In this document: piece by piece, positions 36,601 through 45,972 of the stretch | Position numbering within the stretch: the first letter of the stretch is position 1 | Layout: each line of letters starts with the position of its first letter | Assembly (NCBI RefSeq): GCF_019880405.1 | Contig: NZ_CP082269.1 | Span: 3,162,001-3,226,000, forward strand | Direction of reading: 5' to 3' | Origin: Enterobacter sp. C2 | GTDB taxonomy: Bacteria; Pseudomonadota; Gammaproteobacteria; Enterobacterales; Enterobacteriaceae | DNA length: 64,000 bases | The notes under the pieces: generated by a model | What the model saw: the letters and a program-made list of their open reading frames with translations, nothing else | Databases searched by the model: none | What the model was told of the DNA's origin: nothing | Program-made: the position numbers and the translations under genes

Positions 36601-39378
36601 TTATTCATCATGCGCCATGCTGGATCGGGCGCGGGCGCGCTTATCACGCTCATATTTTTCGAGCGCATCTTGCAGCTGCTGCTCAAGCTGTCCTCCCGCC
36701 GCGCCGCCGCCTGGCAGGGTGATGTGATAATCGCTTTTGCTCTGATCGATATACGTCCGCCCTGCCGGTGCATCCACCGGTCGATAAGCCTGATATCCGC
36801 CCGCTTGGTTTGCTGTGGCGTACCCTACCGGCTGCGACTGGCTGACAGGTGACTTATAGCCCGTCCCGGCCTCCAGAGGTGCCTGATTTTGAGAGGCCGC
36901 TTTTGTTGACAGCGGCACGTCACTTCCAACCCTGACTACGGCGGACGTTGGCACGATAACCGGCGGCGCTGTGTTTACAGGTCGCACCGTAATATTTGGC
37001 TGCGGCATAGCTACGGGCGGTGGCACGATAACCGATGGCGCTACGTTTACGGGTTGCACCGTAATATTTGGCTGCGGCATAACTACGGGTTGCGGCATGG
37101 CGGCAGACTGCAACACAGTAGCGGGCTGTTGCGGCATACCTGCCGCACTGACTCCCAGCACTAAACCCCCGTTAGCCGCCGCGCTGGCACGCGCAGCCGT
37201 CTGATCCAGCGTGCTCGACTCCTTATTGATAATCCCCAGCTTTTCCAGCACCCAGTCAATCCCGCTGCGCAGTTTATTGAATGCCTGGAGCGGCATCAGC
37301 AGCGCATCCGCCAGCGCCCTCCCAAAGATCACGCCGACATCTCGGCAGCTATTCAGCGTGTCCTGGGTCGCCTTGACCGGGGCGACGAGATCGGTAAACC
37401 ACTGCCAGGCGGCCTTAAGTTTCTCGCCCAGCCAATCGAACATAGGTTTAACCGGCGTAAACAGCTCTCCCACCGGCGCGAATGCCGACCGCAGCCCTTC
37501 AACCACACCGCCAAAAAATGCGCTGATAGGCTCCCAGTATTTACGGATTAACAATGCCCCGGCGACAATGGCGGCCACTACTGCCACAATAGGCCATGTT
37601 ATTGCGCCAATGGCGGTCATAATGGCACTACCAATGGCCGTAAATGCGACTCCCATCGCTCCGGCCACAGCAATGATTGCATTAATACCGGCAATCACCG
37701 GCCAAGCTACCAGACCGATAGCACCAACCAGGCCAATTACACCAAGCGTCACAGCGGCAATTGTACCAAGCGACTGCGCCAGCCCTTTGTTACGCGTGAT
37801 CCAAGAATCCAGTTTCAGGACATAGTTTGTCGCGGTTTGCGTCAGCCTGCGGATTGACGAGTCTTGCTGATCAAAAAGGTCAGTACCCACCGCCTCGTAA
37901 GCTGACTGGAACTCCTTGAAGTCACCCCCGAGGTTATCCTGCATAACCTTAACAAGCTCTTCTGTTTTCCCGTCAGAAGCCTTAAACGCAGCAGTTAGCG
38001 CGTCAAGTTTGCCGCCGGTCGCCGCTTGCATCAGTACCGCTGCCGACGAACTGGCCTCCTCTCCGAATATCACCTTCATATATTCGGCCTGCTGCGCTGT
38101 TCCGAGCTTGTTTTTAGTAAAACTGGCCTGCATTTCTTTCAGGATGGTAAAGATAGGCCTGAAATTGCCTTTGCTATCCGCAGTTGTGACCTTCAGCTCC
38201 TTAAGCGCAGAAAATGCCTCTCCCGTAGGAGCCTGCAATCGGGTAATCACAGCACGACTACCAGTACCGGCCATAGAGCCAGTAATTTTGGCATCATGAA
38301 GCGCACCCACCATTGCAGCCGCTTGCTCTATCGTTATCCCTGCATTTTTGGCAACGGGGGCGGCATAAGTCAGTGAGTCGTTTAGACCGTCAAAATCGGT
38401 GGCGGTTTTGTTCATTACCATCGATAACACATCGCTGATATGTGTTACTCGATCATTGGTTAGCTGAAAGGCAGATTTCATGCCCATTAGCAGAGCGGCG
38501 TTCTCCTCCATCGTCCGACGGTTCGCCAGTGACATATTTAACGTGGCAGGCGTGGCCGACATGATTGCATCCTTATCCCCACCTGATTTGGCTATGATAA
38601 TTTGCGCTGCGGCTGCATCATCGGCTGAAGCGGCAGTATTGTCGCCGAGCTGGCGCGCCTGCCCGCGCAGCGCCTTCATTTCTGCGGAGTCTTTTGCTAC
38701 ACCCAAGACAGCCTGCAACTCAGAGTTTTTTTGTGCAAACTCATAGCCTGGCCGCAGCAGCGCAACGCTGGTCATGGTGCCAGCAGTTGCCATACCTACA
38801 CCGGCAGCGCCCACTGCGCCCGCCGTCCCGGCAATCTCCTTGCCTTTCTCGTAGCGTGCCTTAACAGCGCTTAGTTTTGCCTGCTGCGCACTAACACGCG
38901 CCAACGCCTGGCGCTGCCGGTCAAGCTGTGCCGTTGTCTCGCCAATGGATAAATTAAGCCGTCTCTCGTCATTTGCCAGATTACGTGTATTAATCCCGGC
39001 CTTTCCTAGCTCTGTTTGCTGGCGCTTAACAGAATGGGTAAGGCTGTTATATTTGGTTTGCAGGGTTTCCGCTGCACGCTTTGCTGACTCCAGTACTCTG
39101 GCCTGGGCGGCTGTGGGCTTTTCGGTTTTTTTAAACTGCTCTGCCAGCGCCTCCGCTTCATCACGCGCCTTTTTCAGTGCATGGCCGGTAACAGCCAGCT
39201 GCGCGCTGGCTTTGCGGAAGGCTTCAATTTTTGATACCTGACCGTTCATGTCCCGTAGGGCCTGCTGCGTTGTGCGAATATCCGCAGACAGCGATTTACT
39301 CGCTGCCTGGATAGATTTAAACGGGCGGGTCGCCTGGTCTACGGCTTTCAGCAGAACCTGAAGTTTCAAATCACTCAT
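36601..39378 (-). CDS. T: Phage tail tape-measure protein GpT
   Basis: The 925-residue protein has an N-terminal coiled coil (about 1-190), the conserved tape-measure core (GTGSRAVITRLQAPTGEAFSAL), hydrophobic segments near residues 510-600 and a Pro-rich, repeat-containing stretch (MPQPNITVQPVNV and MPQPNITVRPVNT). It sets tail length. Its ATG overlaps the end of the E' frame. Confidence 0.95.
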   Translation of the reverse strand: MSDLKLQVLLKAVDQATRPFKSIQAASKSLSADIRTTQQALRDMNGQVSKIEAFRKASAQLAVTGHALKKARDEAEALAEQFKKTEKPTAAQARVLESAKRAAETLQTKYNSLTHSVKRQQTELGKAGINTRNLANDERRLNLSIGETTAQLDRQRQALARVSAQQAKLSAVKARYEKGKEIAGTAGAVGAAGVGMATAGTMTSVALLRPGYEFAQKNSELQAVLGVAKDSAEMKALRGQARQLGDNTAASADDAAAAQIIIAKSGGDKDAIMSATPATLNMSLANRRTMEENAALLMGMKSAFQLTNDRVTHISDVLSMVMNKTATDFDGLNDSLTYAAPVAKNAGITIEQAAAMVGALHDAKITGSMAGTGSRAVITRLQAPTGEAFSALKELKVTTADSKGNFRPIFTILKEMQASFTKNKLGTAQQAEYMKVIFGEEASSSAAVLMQAATGGKLDALTAAFKASDGKTEELVKVMQDNLGGDFKEFQSAYEAVGTDLFDQQDSSIRRLTQTATNYVLKLDSWITRNKGLAQSLGTIAAVTLGVIGLVGAIGLVAWPVIAGINAIIAVAGAMGVAFTAIGSAIMTAIGAITWPIVAVVAAIVAGALLIRKYWEPISAFFGGVVEGLRSAFAPVGELFTPVKPMFDWLGEKLKAAWQWFTDLVAPVKATQDTLNSCRDVGVIFGRALADALLMPLQAFNKLRSGIDWVLEKLGIINKESSTLDQTAARASAAANGGLVLGVSAAGMPQQPATVLQSAAMPQPVVMPQPNITVQPVNVAPSVIVPPPVAMPQPNITVRPVNTAPPVIVPTSAVVRVGSDVPLSTKAASQNQAPLEAGTGYKSPVSQSQPVGYATANQAGGYQAYRPVDAPAGRTYIDQSKSDYHITLPGGGAAGGQLEQQLQDALEKYERDKRARARSSMAHDE

Positions 39379-39550
39379 TCGTGTTTCCGCTTCGCTGGAG
39401 CGCCTTCTCGCGCCATGTAAAAAGCTCGGTCAGGCTCAGGGGATATAGCTCCGATGGCGGCCAGTGAAATATCACTGCGATATCCGCCATCAGATCGTCA
39501 ACCGATAGTTTTTTCGGGAAATCTACTGCGCCGAACTCGGCGACAAAAAA
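39371..39550 (-). CDS. E': E' extension: C-terminal part of GpE+E' made by -1 frameshift
   Basis: After the TTTTTTG at 39544-39550 the -1 frame stays open for 57 codons and ends at 39371, overlapping the T start. Its second half begins MADIAVIFHWPPSELYPL (possible internal start at 39490), a segment typical of phage GpE family proteins. The fused GpE+E' would be 142 residues. This is the tail assembly chaperone pair of P2; no separate ribosome site is needed. Confidence 0.85.
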   Translation of the reverse strand, partial: FFVAEFGAVDFPKKLSVDDLMADIAVIFHWPPSELYPLSLTELFTWREKALQRSGNTNE

Positions 39551-39798
39551 CCAACCACTTTCCCGGCCAGCGCCACAAAGTCGGGCAGCTCCAGCGCGGC
39601 GATTTCCTGCTCGGTCAGGCTCGGGGCCGTCATGCGCGGCAGCACCTTGATCAGGGCATCGACCTCAGAGCTTGCGACCGCAGCAAGACCAACACCACGC
39701 AGCGTGCCAGCCGTCGGCTTAATCAAAGTCACTTCGGTAATTTCCTGCTCGCCACGTTTGATGGGTTTCTCCAGGGTAATAACGTTTTCTTTGCTCAT
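39523..39798 (-). CDS. E: Phage tail assembly protein GpE
   Basis: The 91-residue product matches P2 gpE. The zero frame reads through GGT TTT TTG and stops 6 codons later. It and the shifted product GpE+E' act with the tape measure during tail assembly. Confidence 0.93.
   Translation of the reverse strand: MSKENVITLEKPIKRGEQEITEVTLIKPTAGTLRGVGLAAVASSEVDALIKVLPRMTAPSLTEQEIAALELPDFVALAGKVVGFLSPSSAQ
39544..39550 (-). promoter_or_regulatory. Programmed -1 frameshift site (T TTT TTG)
   Basis: The heptamer sits in frame as T-TTT-TTG, seven codons before the E stop, which is the same slippery sequence and arrangement as in P2 gene E. Confidence 0.85.
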
Positions 39799-39831
39799 GA
39801 TTTTCTCGCTTATTAATTTAAAAGAGGGTTA

Positions 39832-39852
39832 CCGGCCAGGCTTGCTGGCCGG
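39832..39852 (-). terminator. Hairpin between FII and E
   Basis: CCGGCCAG/CTGGCCGG with a five-base loop, followed on the minus strand by TAACCCTCTTTT. It may partly terminate after the abundant tube gene FII and lower expression of E, T, U, D. Confidence 0.6.
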
Positions 39853-39858
39853 AATGAA

Positions 39859-40377
39859 TTACAGGCCGACGTTGCGGCGGTGCTGCTCCAGCTTATCCAC
39901 ACCGTTCACCTTCTCGACCATGTTGATGGTGTCGATCTCAATCAGCTCTTTTCCGTCCATCGTCAGGCGGAAATAGGTGCAGACAACCGAGATTTTTGCT
40001 TCTGTGTCTTCACCCTGCTTGGCTTCGCCGGTGTCGATCTCTTTCTGACGCCCGCGCATAACCACCTCAACTGCCACCGTTTCGCCGGAGTCATCACGCT
40101 GGTAGGAGCCAGCGAAACGGATCGGCACGGCGTCAATCCCGGTCGCGGCGTACAGGTTCCAGATAACATCATCCGGGAAGCCACCGAGCGACCACTCCAT
40201 TGACAGCGCATCATCATCAAGACCGAGATCAACCGGCGCAACGCCGTTCATGCCCGCCCCGCGATAGTTCTCCAGCTTGCGGGTGAGCTTTGGCAGCGTG
40301 ATAGATTTTGCGACCCCCTGATAGCTGTAGCCATCAAGGAACACGTTCATAAACTTAAGCTTGCGCGGCATTGCCAT
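39859..40377 (-). CDS. FII: Major tail tube protein GpFII
   Basis: The 172-residue product starts MAMPRKLKFMNVFLDGYS and matches P2 FII over its whole length. It forms the inner tube of the contractile tail. Confidence 0.97.
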   Translation of the reverse strand: MAMPRKLKFMNVFLDGYSYQGVAKSITLPKLTRKLENYRGAGMNGVAPVDLGLDDDALSMEWSLGGFPDDVIWNLYAATGIDAVPIRFAGSYQRDDSGETVAVEVVMRGRQKEIDTGEAKQGEDTEAKISVVCTYFRLTMDGKELIEIDTINMVEKVNGVDKLEQHRRNVGL

Positions 40378-40391
40378 TTATCGGGCGCTCC

Positions 40392-41582
40392 TTAATTGCT
40401 GTTGACCGAGGAAACCAGATCCGCCAGATATTTGTCGGTAATACGCTGGCGCAGCGTCAGGTTTTCCAGTGGTGGAACCGGGGTGTAGTCGTAATCGATA
40501 AACAGCTTCCCGGCCTTGAGGGTTGCCGCGTCGTTGGACTCCTCATCAAACCAGCAGGTACCATCAACGATGTAGCCTGCGGTTTTGAGTTCGCGGAATT
40601 TGGCGTTAATGCCGTCCACAATGTCGCGGATCAGCGTCGGCGTGATTGGCCTGTCCATCGCCCAGGCGTGCGCAGCGGCCATCGTGTCGGCGAGCACCTG
40701 CGCCGTTCGGGTGTAGTTTTCAAACAGGAACAGCGGATCGTCAGAACAGGTACGGTTGCCCCAGAACTTAAAGCCGTCGTTTCGGATAAGCGTTGTTACG
40801 CCCGCCTCGTTGAGCAGGTCGGCATCGGTGCCAGGCTCCTGCAAATCCCAGAACACTGAGGCGCTGATGCCCGTTACGCCGTTAACGGCGACGTTTGAGA
40901 GCGTCTTATGCCAGCCTGTCTCCTGGTCGATTTTGGCGCGCAGGCCTAGTGCTCGCGCCGTCGCCCATGCTTTAGCGCTGGCGTTCGCATTAGTGTCCCA
41001 TGCCATAAAGTCCGGCCAGATAACCATCAGCTCGCGCTGCCCGAAATTCTTGCGGTAGTTGATGGCATCAGAAAGGGTTTTACAGTCCCACGCGCTGACG
41101 TAGCCAAACGCACCCAGCTTCTGGCACACCGACGCGATGGCTGTCGCCACCTCCAGACTGTCCAGCCCCGGCACGCCGATGATGCGTGGCTTAACACCCG
41201 TCACGGCTTCGGCAGTGAGCAGCGCTTTCAGTCCGGTGTATTTGCCGTCTTCGTCAGTGGTGCCGATGATGTTGGAAACGGTCTGCGCAAGCGCTTCCTC
41301 CTCATCGTCTCCGGTGCCTTCGGCAACGCGTACCACAACAATGACCGGCTTGCTCTGGTCTGCAATAGACTGGAGAGATTTCGCCAGGGTGCCTTTTTTA
41401 CCGGCCTTACCGATAGCGCTTTGCACGCTGGTAATCAGTACCGGCTCGTTTAGTGGAAAGGTAGTGGCGTCGGCGTCGCTGGCCGTACAGACCATGCCGA
41501 TGACTGCCGTTGATACAGTGGAAATGACGCGTGTGCCGTCGTTGATTTCGACGATCTGCACGCCATGATGAAAATCACTCAT
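40392..41582 (-). CDS. FI: Major tail sheath protein GpFI
   Basis: The 396-residue product starts MSDFHHGVQIVEINDGTRV at 41582, giving the P2 FI length exactly. It contracts around the tube at infection. First gene of the FI-FII-E-T-U-D operon; a candidate Ogr site lies 70 bp upstream. Confidence 0.96.
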   Translation of the reverse strand: MSDFHHGVQIVEINDGTRVISTVSTAVIGMVCTASDADATTFPLNEPVLITSVQSAIGKAGKKGTLAKSLQSIADQSKPVIVVVRVAEGTGDDEEEALAQTVSNIIGTTDEDGKYTGLKALLTAEAVTGVKPRIIGVPGLDSLEVATAIASVCQKLGAFGYVSAWDCKTLSDAINYRKNFGQRELMVIWPDFMAWDTNANASAKAWATARALGLRAKIDQETGWHKTLSNVAVNGVTGISASVFWDLQEPGTDADLLNEAGVTTLIRNDGFKFWGNRTCSDDPLFLFENYTRTAQVLADTMAAAHAWAMDRPITPTLIRDIVDGINAKFRELKTAGYIVDGTCWFDEESNDAATLKAGKLFIDYDYTPVPPLENLTLRQRITDKYLADLVSSVNSN

Positions 41583-41651
41583 CCGGTTAACTCCGTGGTT
41601 AAAGGGTGAGGTCATTGTCCCGGCGCGAGCCAGATGCGGCTATCTGTGAGT

Positions 41652-41673
41652 GTTGGCTGCGGGCTGGTACAAC
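41652..41673 (-). promoter_or_regulatory. Candidate Ogr binding site of the FI late promoter
   Basis: GTTGG-N12-ACAAC resembles the P2 late-promoter dyad TGT-N12-ACA. If it is centred at -55, transcription would start near 41607, 25 bp before the FI start. Confidence 0.5.
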
Positions 41674-41732
41674 AGGAAGGTAAGAGAATTTTATCCGGCA
41701 TGGTCATGATTAGCCGTGCGTGCCGGTATCAT

Positions 41733-41757
41733 AAAAAAGCCCCGCGTTGCGGGGCTT
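41733..41757 (-). terminator. Terminator after the tail-fibre genes
   Basis: AAGCCCCGC/GCGGGGCTT stem with a three-base loop and a following T-run on the minus strand, right after the tail-fibre chaperone stop. Confidence 0.88.
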
Positions 41758-41760
41758 CTG

Positions 41761-42186
41761 TCATGCTTCTGGTTGCTCAGGCCAGCTAATATCCGGCGCG
41801 CTCTGCGTGTCCACAGCCGCGACCGCGTCCAGATAATCCAGCCACAGCCCGTACTGCGTCAGCGCATCGCCTTTCAGTCTGCCTATCGCTGCCTTACCCG
41901 GCCACTGCTGGCCGTTCATGTACTCATTGGCAGCATTAATCAGGGCCTGCTTTTGTGCTTCAGCTGTCGCGATCAACTCTTCTTTTGTCGGCGGCGGAAC
42001 ATCCATCCAGCATGGCGCGCCATTATCCAGACCAATAAACTTACCCACCGGCACCGGAAACAGCGCATCATGATCGACTGCGGTGACACCTATGCCGTCA
42101 GTCGGCCAGATGCCGGATTGTTCAAAGGTTTTTTTTTCAGCAACCGGAAAGAAACCAGCTGCGGCCGGGCTGTAAACATAATCCAT
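41761..42186 (-). CDS. Tail fibre assembly chaperone (GpG-like)
   Basis: The 141-residue product has the C-terminal layout of the tail fibre assembly family (ATAEAQKQALINAANEYMN and WPEQPEA). It helps fold and attach the fibre encoded just upstream. These genes are exchanged as a pair with the fibre gene. Confidence 0.88.
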   Translation of the reverse strand: MDYVYSPAAAGFFPVAEKKTFEQSGIWPTDGIGVTAVDHDALFPVPVGKFIGLDNGAPCWMDVPPPTKEELIATAEAQKQALINAANEYMNGQQWPGKAAIGRLKGDALTQYGLWLDYLDAVAAVDTQSAPDISWPEQPEA

Positions 42187-42188
42187 AA

Positions 42189-43325
42189 TCAGTACCCCAT
42201 CGCGATAAAATCAACGTTGTAACCACCCGTTCCGGCCTGGAAAGCCCTGAACCCGGTAGTGCTCTTAGTGGTGGCTAAAACAGCAACTTTTGCAGGCTCG
42301 GTGCTTAAGTTAGAATTATCAATGTTACGGTCTGACCAGGTGAGGCTTACGGCATAGTTATTATTTGTAAACGCCCTGGGTAAAGTCACGCCTATTTCAG
42401 ACACACCGGGGCCATAACCAAATGTTCCGCGCTGAATAATCAGCCCGCCGGGCATTTTTATCCAGTTTGTACCCTCACCAAATCCGAGATAGGACACAAG
42501 CCCTGATGCGCTTTTTCCTGACAGGGCGGTAAGCGTATTGTCCAAAGGCTGCTTACCTGCCAGCGTGTTGAACATCGTCCGGGAAAAATTAGGATCGTTC
42601 CCCAGTGCAGCGGCGATTTCATTCAGCGTATCCAGCGCAGCAGGCGACGCGGCAACCAGCGCCGCAATAGCCGCCCGGACATAGGCAGTGGTTGCAATGA
42701 TATCTGAGTTCTCTGCCGGTGCCGGGGTCGGCGAGCGAGGCTGGCCGGTTAACACTGGCGAATTTCTGAAAGCATATTGTGAATGCGGATCTGTGGCCCA
42801 AAGGTGATACTTCATCTGGTTATCTGTATACAGCTGCACCTGAATAACGGTGTTACTTATGGCGTTATCGACATACTGCCGGGTCGCCAGCACCACTGAC
42901 GGATCAATTTTTAGCGTGACTGCTGTTGTACTCGACACGATTAAAATCATGCGAATGGTCTGCGTACGTCCGCTTCCCTCCTGGAGCTGCGGCTTGTAAG
43001 TTTCCGGGCAGTTCGCCACAGCAATCAGCACGCCGTCGCTGTCGTACAGGCCAATCTCACGGATCCACCAACCGCCCTCATCTTCGGGGATAATCTGCTC
43101 GGCGATAATCTGGCTGGCGTTGTTAGGGTCGACGGCCAGCAGATTAATCGGCGCGATACGCCTGCGGTTAATCAGCGCGGTCTGTGACGCATCAGGCGTC
43201 GGCAGTACGCCGTTGGCGTCCCCTACAGCCATTTGCGTAAGGTTGACTTTGGTGCCGAGCGCGGCAGCGTTTGCCAGCCGCGCCGCGCCCTGATTAGTCA
43301 GAATGGCAAAATATTTCGCGGTCAT
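42189..43325 (-). CDS. H: Tail fibre protein (GpH-like), short form
   Basis: The 378-residue product has the conserved fibre attachment domain (MTAKYFAILTNQGAARLANA, IPEDEGGWWIREIGLYDSDG) in residues 1-155. A middle repeat-like segment follows (TAYVRAAIAALVAASPAALD), and a variable tip ends in GGYNVDFIAMGY. P2 gpH is about 670 residues, so most of the shaft is missing. It sets host range by receptor binding. Confidence 0.88.
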   Translation of the reverse strand: MTAKYFAILTNQGAARLANAAALGTKVNLTQMAVGDANGVLPTPDASQTALINRRRIAPINLLAVDPNNASQIIAEQIIPEDEGGWWIREIGLYDSDGVLIAVANCPETYKPQLQEGSGRTQTIRMILIVSSTTAVTLKIDPSVVLATRQYVDNAISNTVIQVQLYTDNQMKYHLWATDPHSQYAFRNSPVLTGQPRSPTPAPAENSDIIATTAYVRAAIAALVAASPAALDTLNEIAAALGNDPNFSRTMFNTLAGKQPLDNTLTALSGKSASGLVSYLGFGEGTNWIKMPGGLIIQRGTFGYGPGVSEIGVTLPRAFTNNNYAVSLTWSDRNIDNSNLSTEPAKVAVLATTKSTTGFRAFQAGTGGYNVDFIAMGY

Positions 43326-43936
43326 GCACTCACTCTCAGGTTATCAATAAGATGAATGGCCGAAGCCGGGTAATATTCCCCGCCGACGGTGATCGTCTCG
43401 GGTATGTAGGGGTAAACCGTCAGGGTGTCACCGAGGTAACAGCCTGCGCCAGTAAACTCGTTGCCTGTGGCGCTCAGGCTGATGGCAAGCCCGATAAGGT
43501 GACGACTGGCGGGTTTTGCATCCTCGATCAGGCGTTCAAGTTCCTGATACATCTCGTCAGTGATACCGCTGTCCAGTACGCCCACAACCAGGCGAAACGT
43601 CCCCGGCTCCTCGTTGAGCTGCCACCACTCCCGCACCTCAATCAGATAGCCGAGCGGCTCAACGACGCGGCGTAGTGCACTGATTGTGCCTTTGTGCTGA
43701 TGGACGTAAAACGAGGAGGCAATAACGCTGCGTTTGGTCACCTCAGACCAGGCAGGATCCCACCGGTCAACCGACAATGCCCAGGCCAGATACGGCAGCA
43801 GATTTACAGGACAGGCTAGCGGATCCCATAGCGTGCGCAGCGGTACCGGCACGCGCTCGATTTCTGCCGCTGCTGCTGCGGCGGCAACCTCCAGCACTGA
43901 CGAGCCAACCGGCAGAAGGCGGTTATCACTCATCAT
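43322..43936 (-). CDS. I: Phage tail protein GpI
   Basis: The 204-residue product matches P2 gpI (RTLWDPLACPVNLLPYLAWALSVD in two parts). It is a baseplate wedge component linking the fibre. Its start overlaps the J 3' end by 11 bp and its stop overlaps the H start (ATGA). Confidence 0.94.
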   Translation of the reverse strand: MMSDNRLLPVGSSVLEVAAAAAAAEIERVPVPLRTLWDPLACPVNLLPYLAWALSVDRWDPAWSEVTKRSVIASSFYVHQHKGTISALRRVVEPLGYLIEVREWWQLNEEPGTFRLVVGVLDSGITDEMYQELERLIEDAKPASRHLIGLAISLSATGNEFTGAGCYLGDTLTVYPYIPETITVGGEYYPASAIHLIDNLRVSA

Positions 43937-44834
43937 TACCCCCTGCGTTTATGGTGTAAGCCGTGCAGAATGAAGCCTGATGTTTATCCAGCACGATATC
44001 GGTGACCGGCGCGGCCAGCTCTACCCGCTGCACCCCTTCAACATGAAGCGCGGCATAAATTGCAGACTGACGAATATCACGCCCGAGACGCCGCTGCGCG
44101 CTGATATAGGCTTTCAGCTTTTCCTCAGCAGCCAGCCGGATCGGCTCAGACTCAGGACCAGGGTAAAAATAGAGGGTGGCGTCTATCCGGTACGGCACAA
44201 TTTCAGCCGCCTGCACTGTCACCCGGTCACCCACCGGGCGCACGTCCTCCGCATTCAGCGCAGCCTCAACCACTGCCAGCAGTCCGGCGCTGGCTGCGCC
44301 GTCATTTTCGCGGGACAGCACCGTGATCGTCACGCACGCCGGGGAAGGGCTGACGACAGAAATATCCGCCACGCGCCCGTCGGCGCTGCGGCCGTGGTAC
44401 TCGTAAGCACCTACCGGCCCCGCAACGCTCAGCCCCTCAAAAGCCTGCTGCGCCCGCAGTCGCAAATCGGCATCGGACTCCAGCACCGCAGGGGTAGGCG
44501 GAATGGTGGTTTCGTCTGCTGGCGTGACTGTCAGCCTGGGGGTGTTGTTATTGGCGGCCATCACATCGAGATCGTTACCGACGGAATAGGCAAGCGTTGT
44601 GCCGAGTCCTGCCTCATTCACCCGTTGCCGCCAGATAATTTCCCGGTAGGCGTTCTCCTCCAGATATTTGGTCAGCGGCTCCGACTCCAGCGCCAGCGTG
44701 CGGGCAACGGCCTCCTGCTGATCTGCCGGGAAAAGCGAAATCAGCGTCGCCTTACGTTCAGCAAGGATTGCTTCGTAATCCAGCGCCTCCAAAAAATCCG
44801 GCGCAGGGAGCTGGCTCAGGTCAATACTTGGCAT
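43926..44834 (-). CDS. J: Baseplate assembly protein GpJ
   Basis: The 302-residue product is of the P2 gpJ/T4 gp6-like wedge family (MPSIDLSQLPAPDFLEALDY). It lies 4 bp after W and overlaps I. Confidence 0.95.
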   Translation of the reverse strand: MPSIDLSQLPAPDFLEALDYEAILAERKATLISLFPADQQEAVARTLALESEPLTKYLEENAYREIIWRQRVNEAGLGTTLAYSVGNDLDVMAANNNTPRLTVTPADETTIPPTPAVLESDADLRLRAQQAFEGLSVAGPVGAYEYHGRSADGRVADISVVSPSPACVTITVLSRENDGAASAGLLAVVEAALNAEDVRPVGDRVTVQAAEIVPYRIDATLYFYPGPESEPIRLAAEEKLKAYISAQRRLGRDIRQSAIYAALHVEGVQRVELAAPVTDIVLDKHQASFCTAYTINAGGNDE

Positions 44835-44838
44835 GGTT

Positions 44839-45186
44839 TTAACTCACGGTGATGGAAAAAGAAAAGCTCTCGCCGGTGTCGGCGATCTGCCCGGACAGAT
44901 CAACAATCATCTGCCCGTTAAACTGCCGTTCCGTCGTGATGCCGGTCAGGGTAACGCGTGGCTCCCAGCGCAGGATCGCCATGTAGCAGGCCGCCTTGAT
45001 TTGCAGCTCCAGCGAGGGGGTTTGCGGCTGGTCAATCATTGCCGACAGCAGGGAGCCATAATTACGGCGCATCACACGCGAGCCGACGGGGGTGCGCAGA
45101 ATGTCGCCTATGCTCTGGCGGATATGATCCGTATCGGTCAGCGGCTGGCCGGTGCTGCGGCTCATGCCGATATAACGCGCCGTCAT
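44839..45186 (-). CDS. W: Baseplate assembly protein GpW
   Basis: The 115-residue product is of the gp25-like family (SIGDILRTPVGSRVMRRNYGS). Start overlaps the V stop by four bases. Confidence 0.95.
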   Translation of the reverse strand: MTARYIGMSRSTGQPLTDTDHIRQSIGDILRTPVGSRVMRRNYGSLLSAMIDQPQTPSLELQIKAACYMAILRWEPRVTLTGITTERQFNGQMIVDLSGQIADTGESFSFSITVS

Positions 45187-45824
45187 TTCGTATCCTCCGT
45201 CCAGCTCCCGCCCTTCTGCACGCCGCCGTGGCTATGTTTGTCTACCTGCACGTTATTGGAAGTAAACGCGCCGCCGCTGTGTGTAATATCGCCGGTCATC
45301 TTCCCGCCCTTCTGTACCTCAAGCGTGTCGGTGATCAGTTTGTTGGTGCAGACCACCTCCGGCGTGTCGAGGGTGATCCGTGTCTCCGCTTTGACCAGTA
45401 CAACCGGCACGGTTGCGGTAATATTTTTTGAGGCGGTGATGTCAGCGGTTTTTATGCCCGAGGCTTTCAGCTCGCTGGTTTCCGGCTCGTACTCAATAAC
45501 CGCGCCGTCCGGGAAGTCAACGCGCCAGGCATCCGCCGACGCGGACGGCGCAGGGTTTTCATCGGAATAAATGCCGGGCAGTACAAATGCTGTATCCATC
45601 TCGCCACCCACGGACAGGATCAGTACCTGCTCGCCGATGGATGGTGCCCACCATGTACGCGAGCGCCCGGCGCGGTGCGTCAGCCACTGGAGCCAGTCGG
45701 ATGTATTGCCGCCAGTCTGTACACGACAGCGCCCCGTATCAAGGTCAGTTTCGACAATGACGCCGGTGCGGATCATGTTGCGCAGCAGGCGCGCAAGTTC
45801 CTGTAGGGATTCGAATGTTTTCAT
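45183..45824 (-). CDS. V: Baseplate spike protein GpV
   Basis: The 213-residue membrane-piercing spike has an N-terminal OB domain (RTGVIVETDLDTGRCRVQTGG), a beta-helix (GIKTADITASKNITATVPVV) and the tip HSHGGVQKGGSW, where P2 gpV binds metal with a His-x-His. It is first in the V-W-J-I-H operon. The 148 bp upstream separate it from the cargo gene on the opposite strand. Confidence 0.95.
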   Translation of the reverse strand: MKTFESLQELARLLRNMIRTGVIVETDLDTGRCRVQTGGNTSDWLQWLTHRAGRSRTWWAPSIGEQVLILSVGGEMDTAFVLPGIYSDENPAPSASADAWRVDFPDGAVIEYEPETSELKASGIKTADITASKNITATVPVVLVKAETRITLDTPEVVCTNKLITDTLEVQKGGKMTGDITHSGGAFTSNNVQVDKHSHGGVQKGGSWTEDTK

Positions 45825-45972
45825 ACAGGAAAGGATGCCGCCGGGATGGTGTGTATTCCATTCGACTTGGTTTTGCTATCTCCAGCACAACATGGTTAAA
45901 ATCAATAGAGTAAATTGCATGGTGACACCTGCTAATGCCTTTACCTCTGTTGCATCTTAATTGGAGAACGAA

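Noticed and set aside
45870-45891. GTTTT-N12-ACAAC as the Ogr site for the V operon
   Set aside because: Centring at -55 would put the transcription start on the V start codon, and the left half-site is poor.
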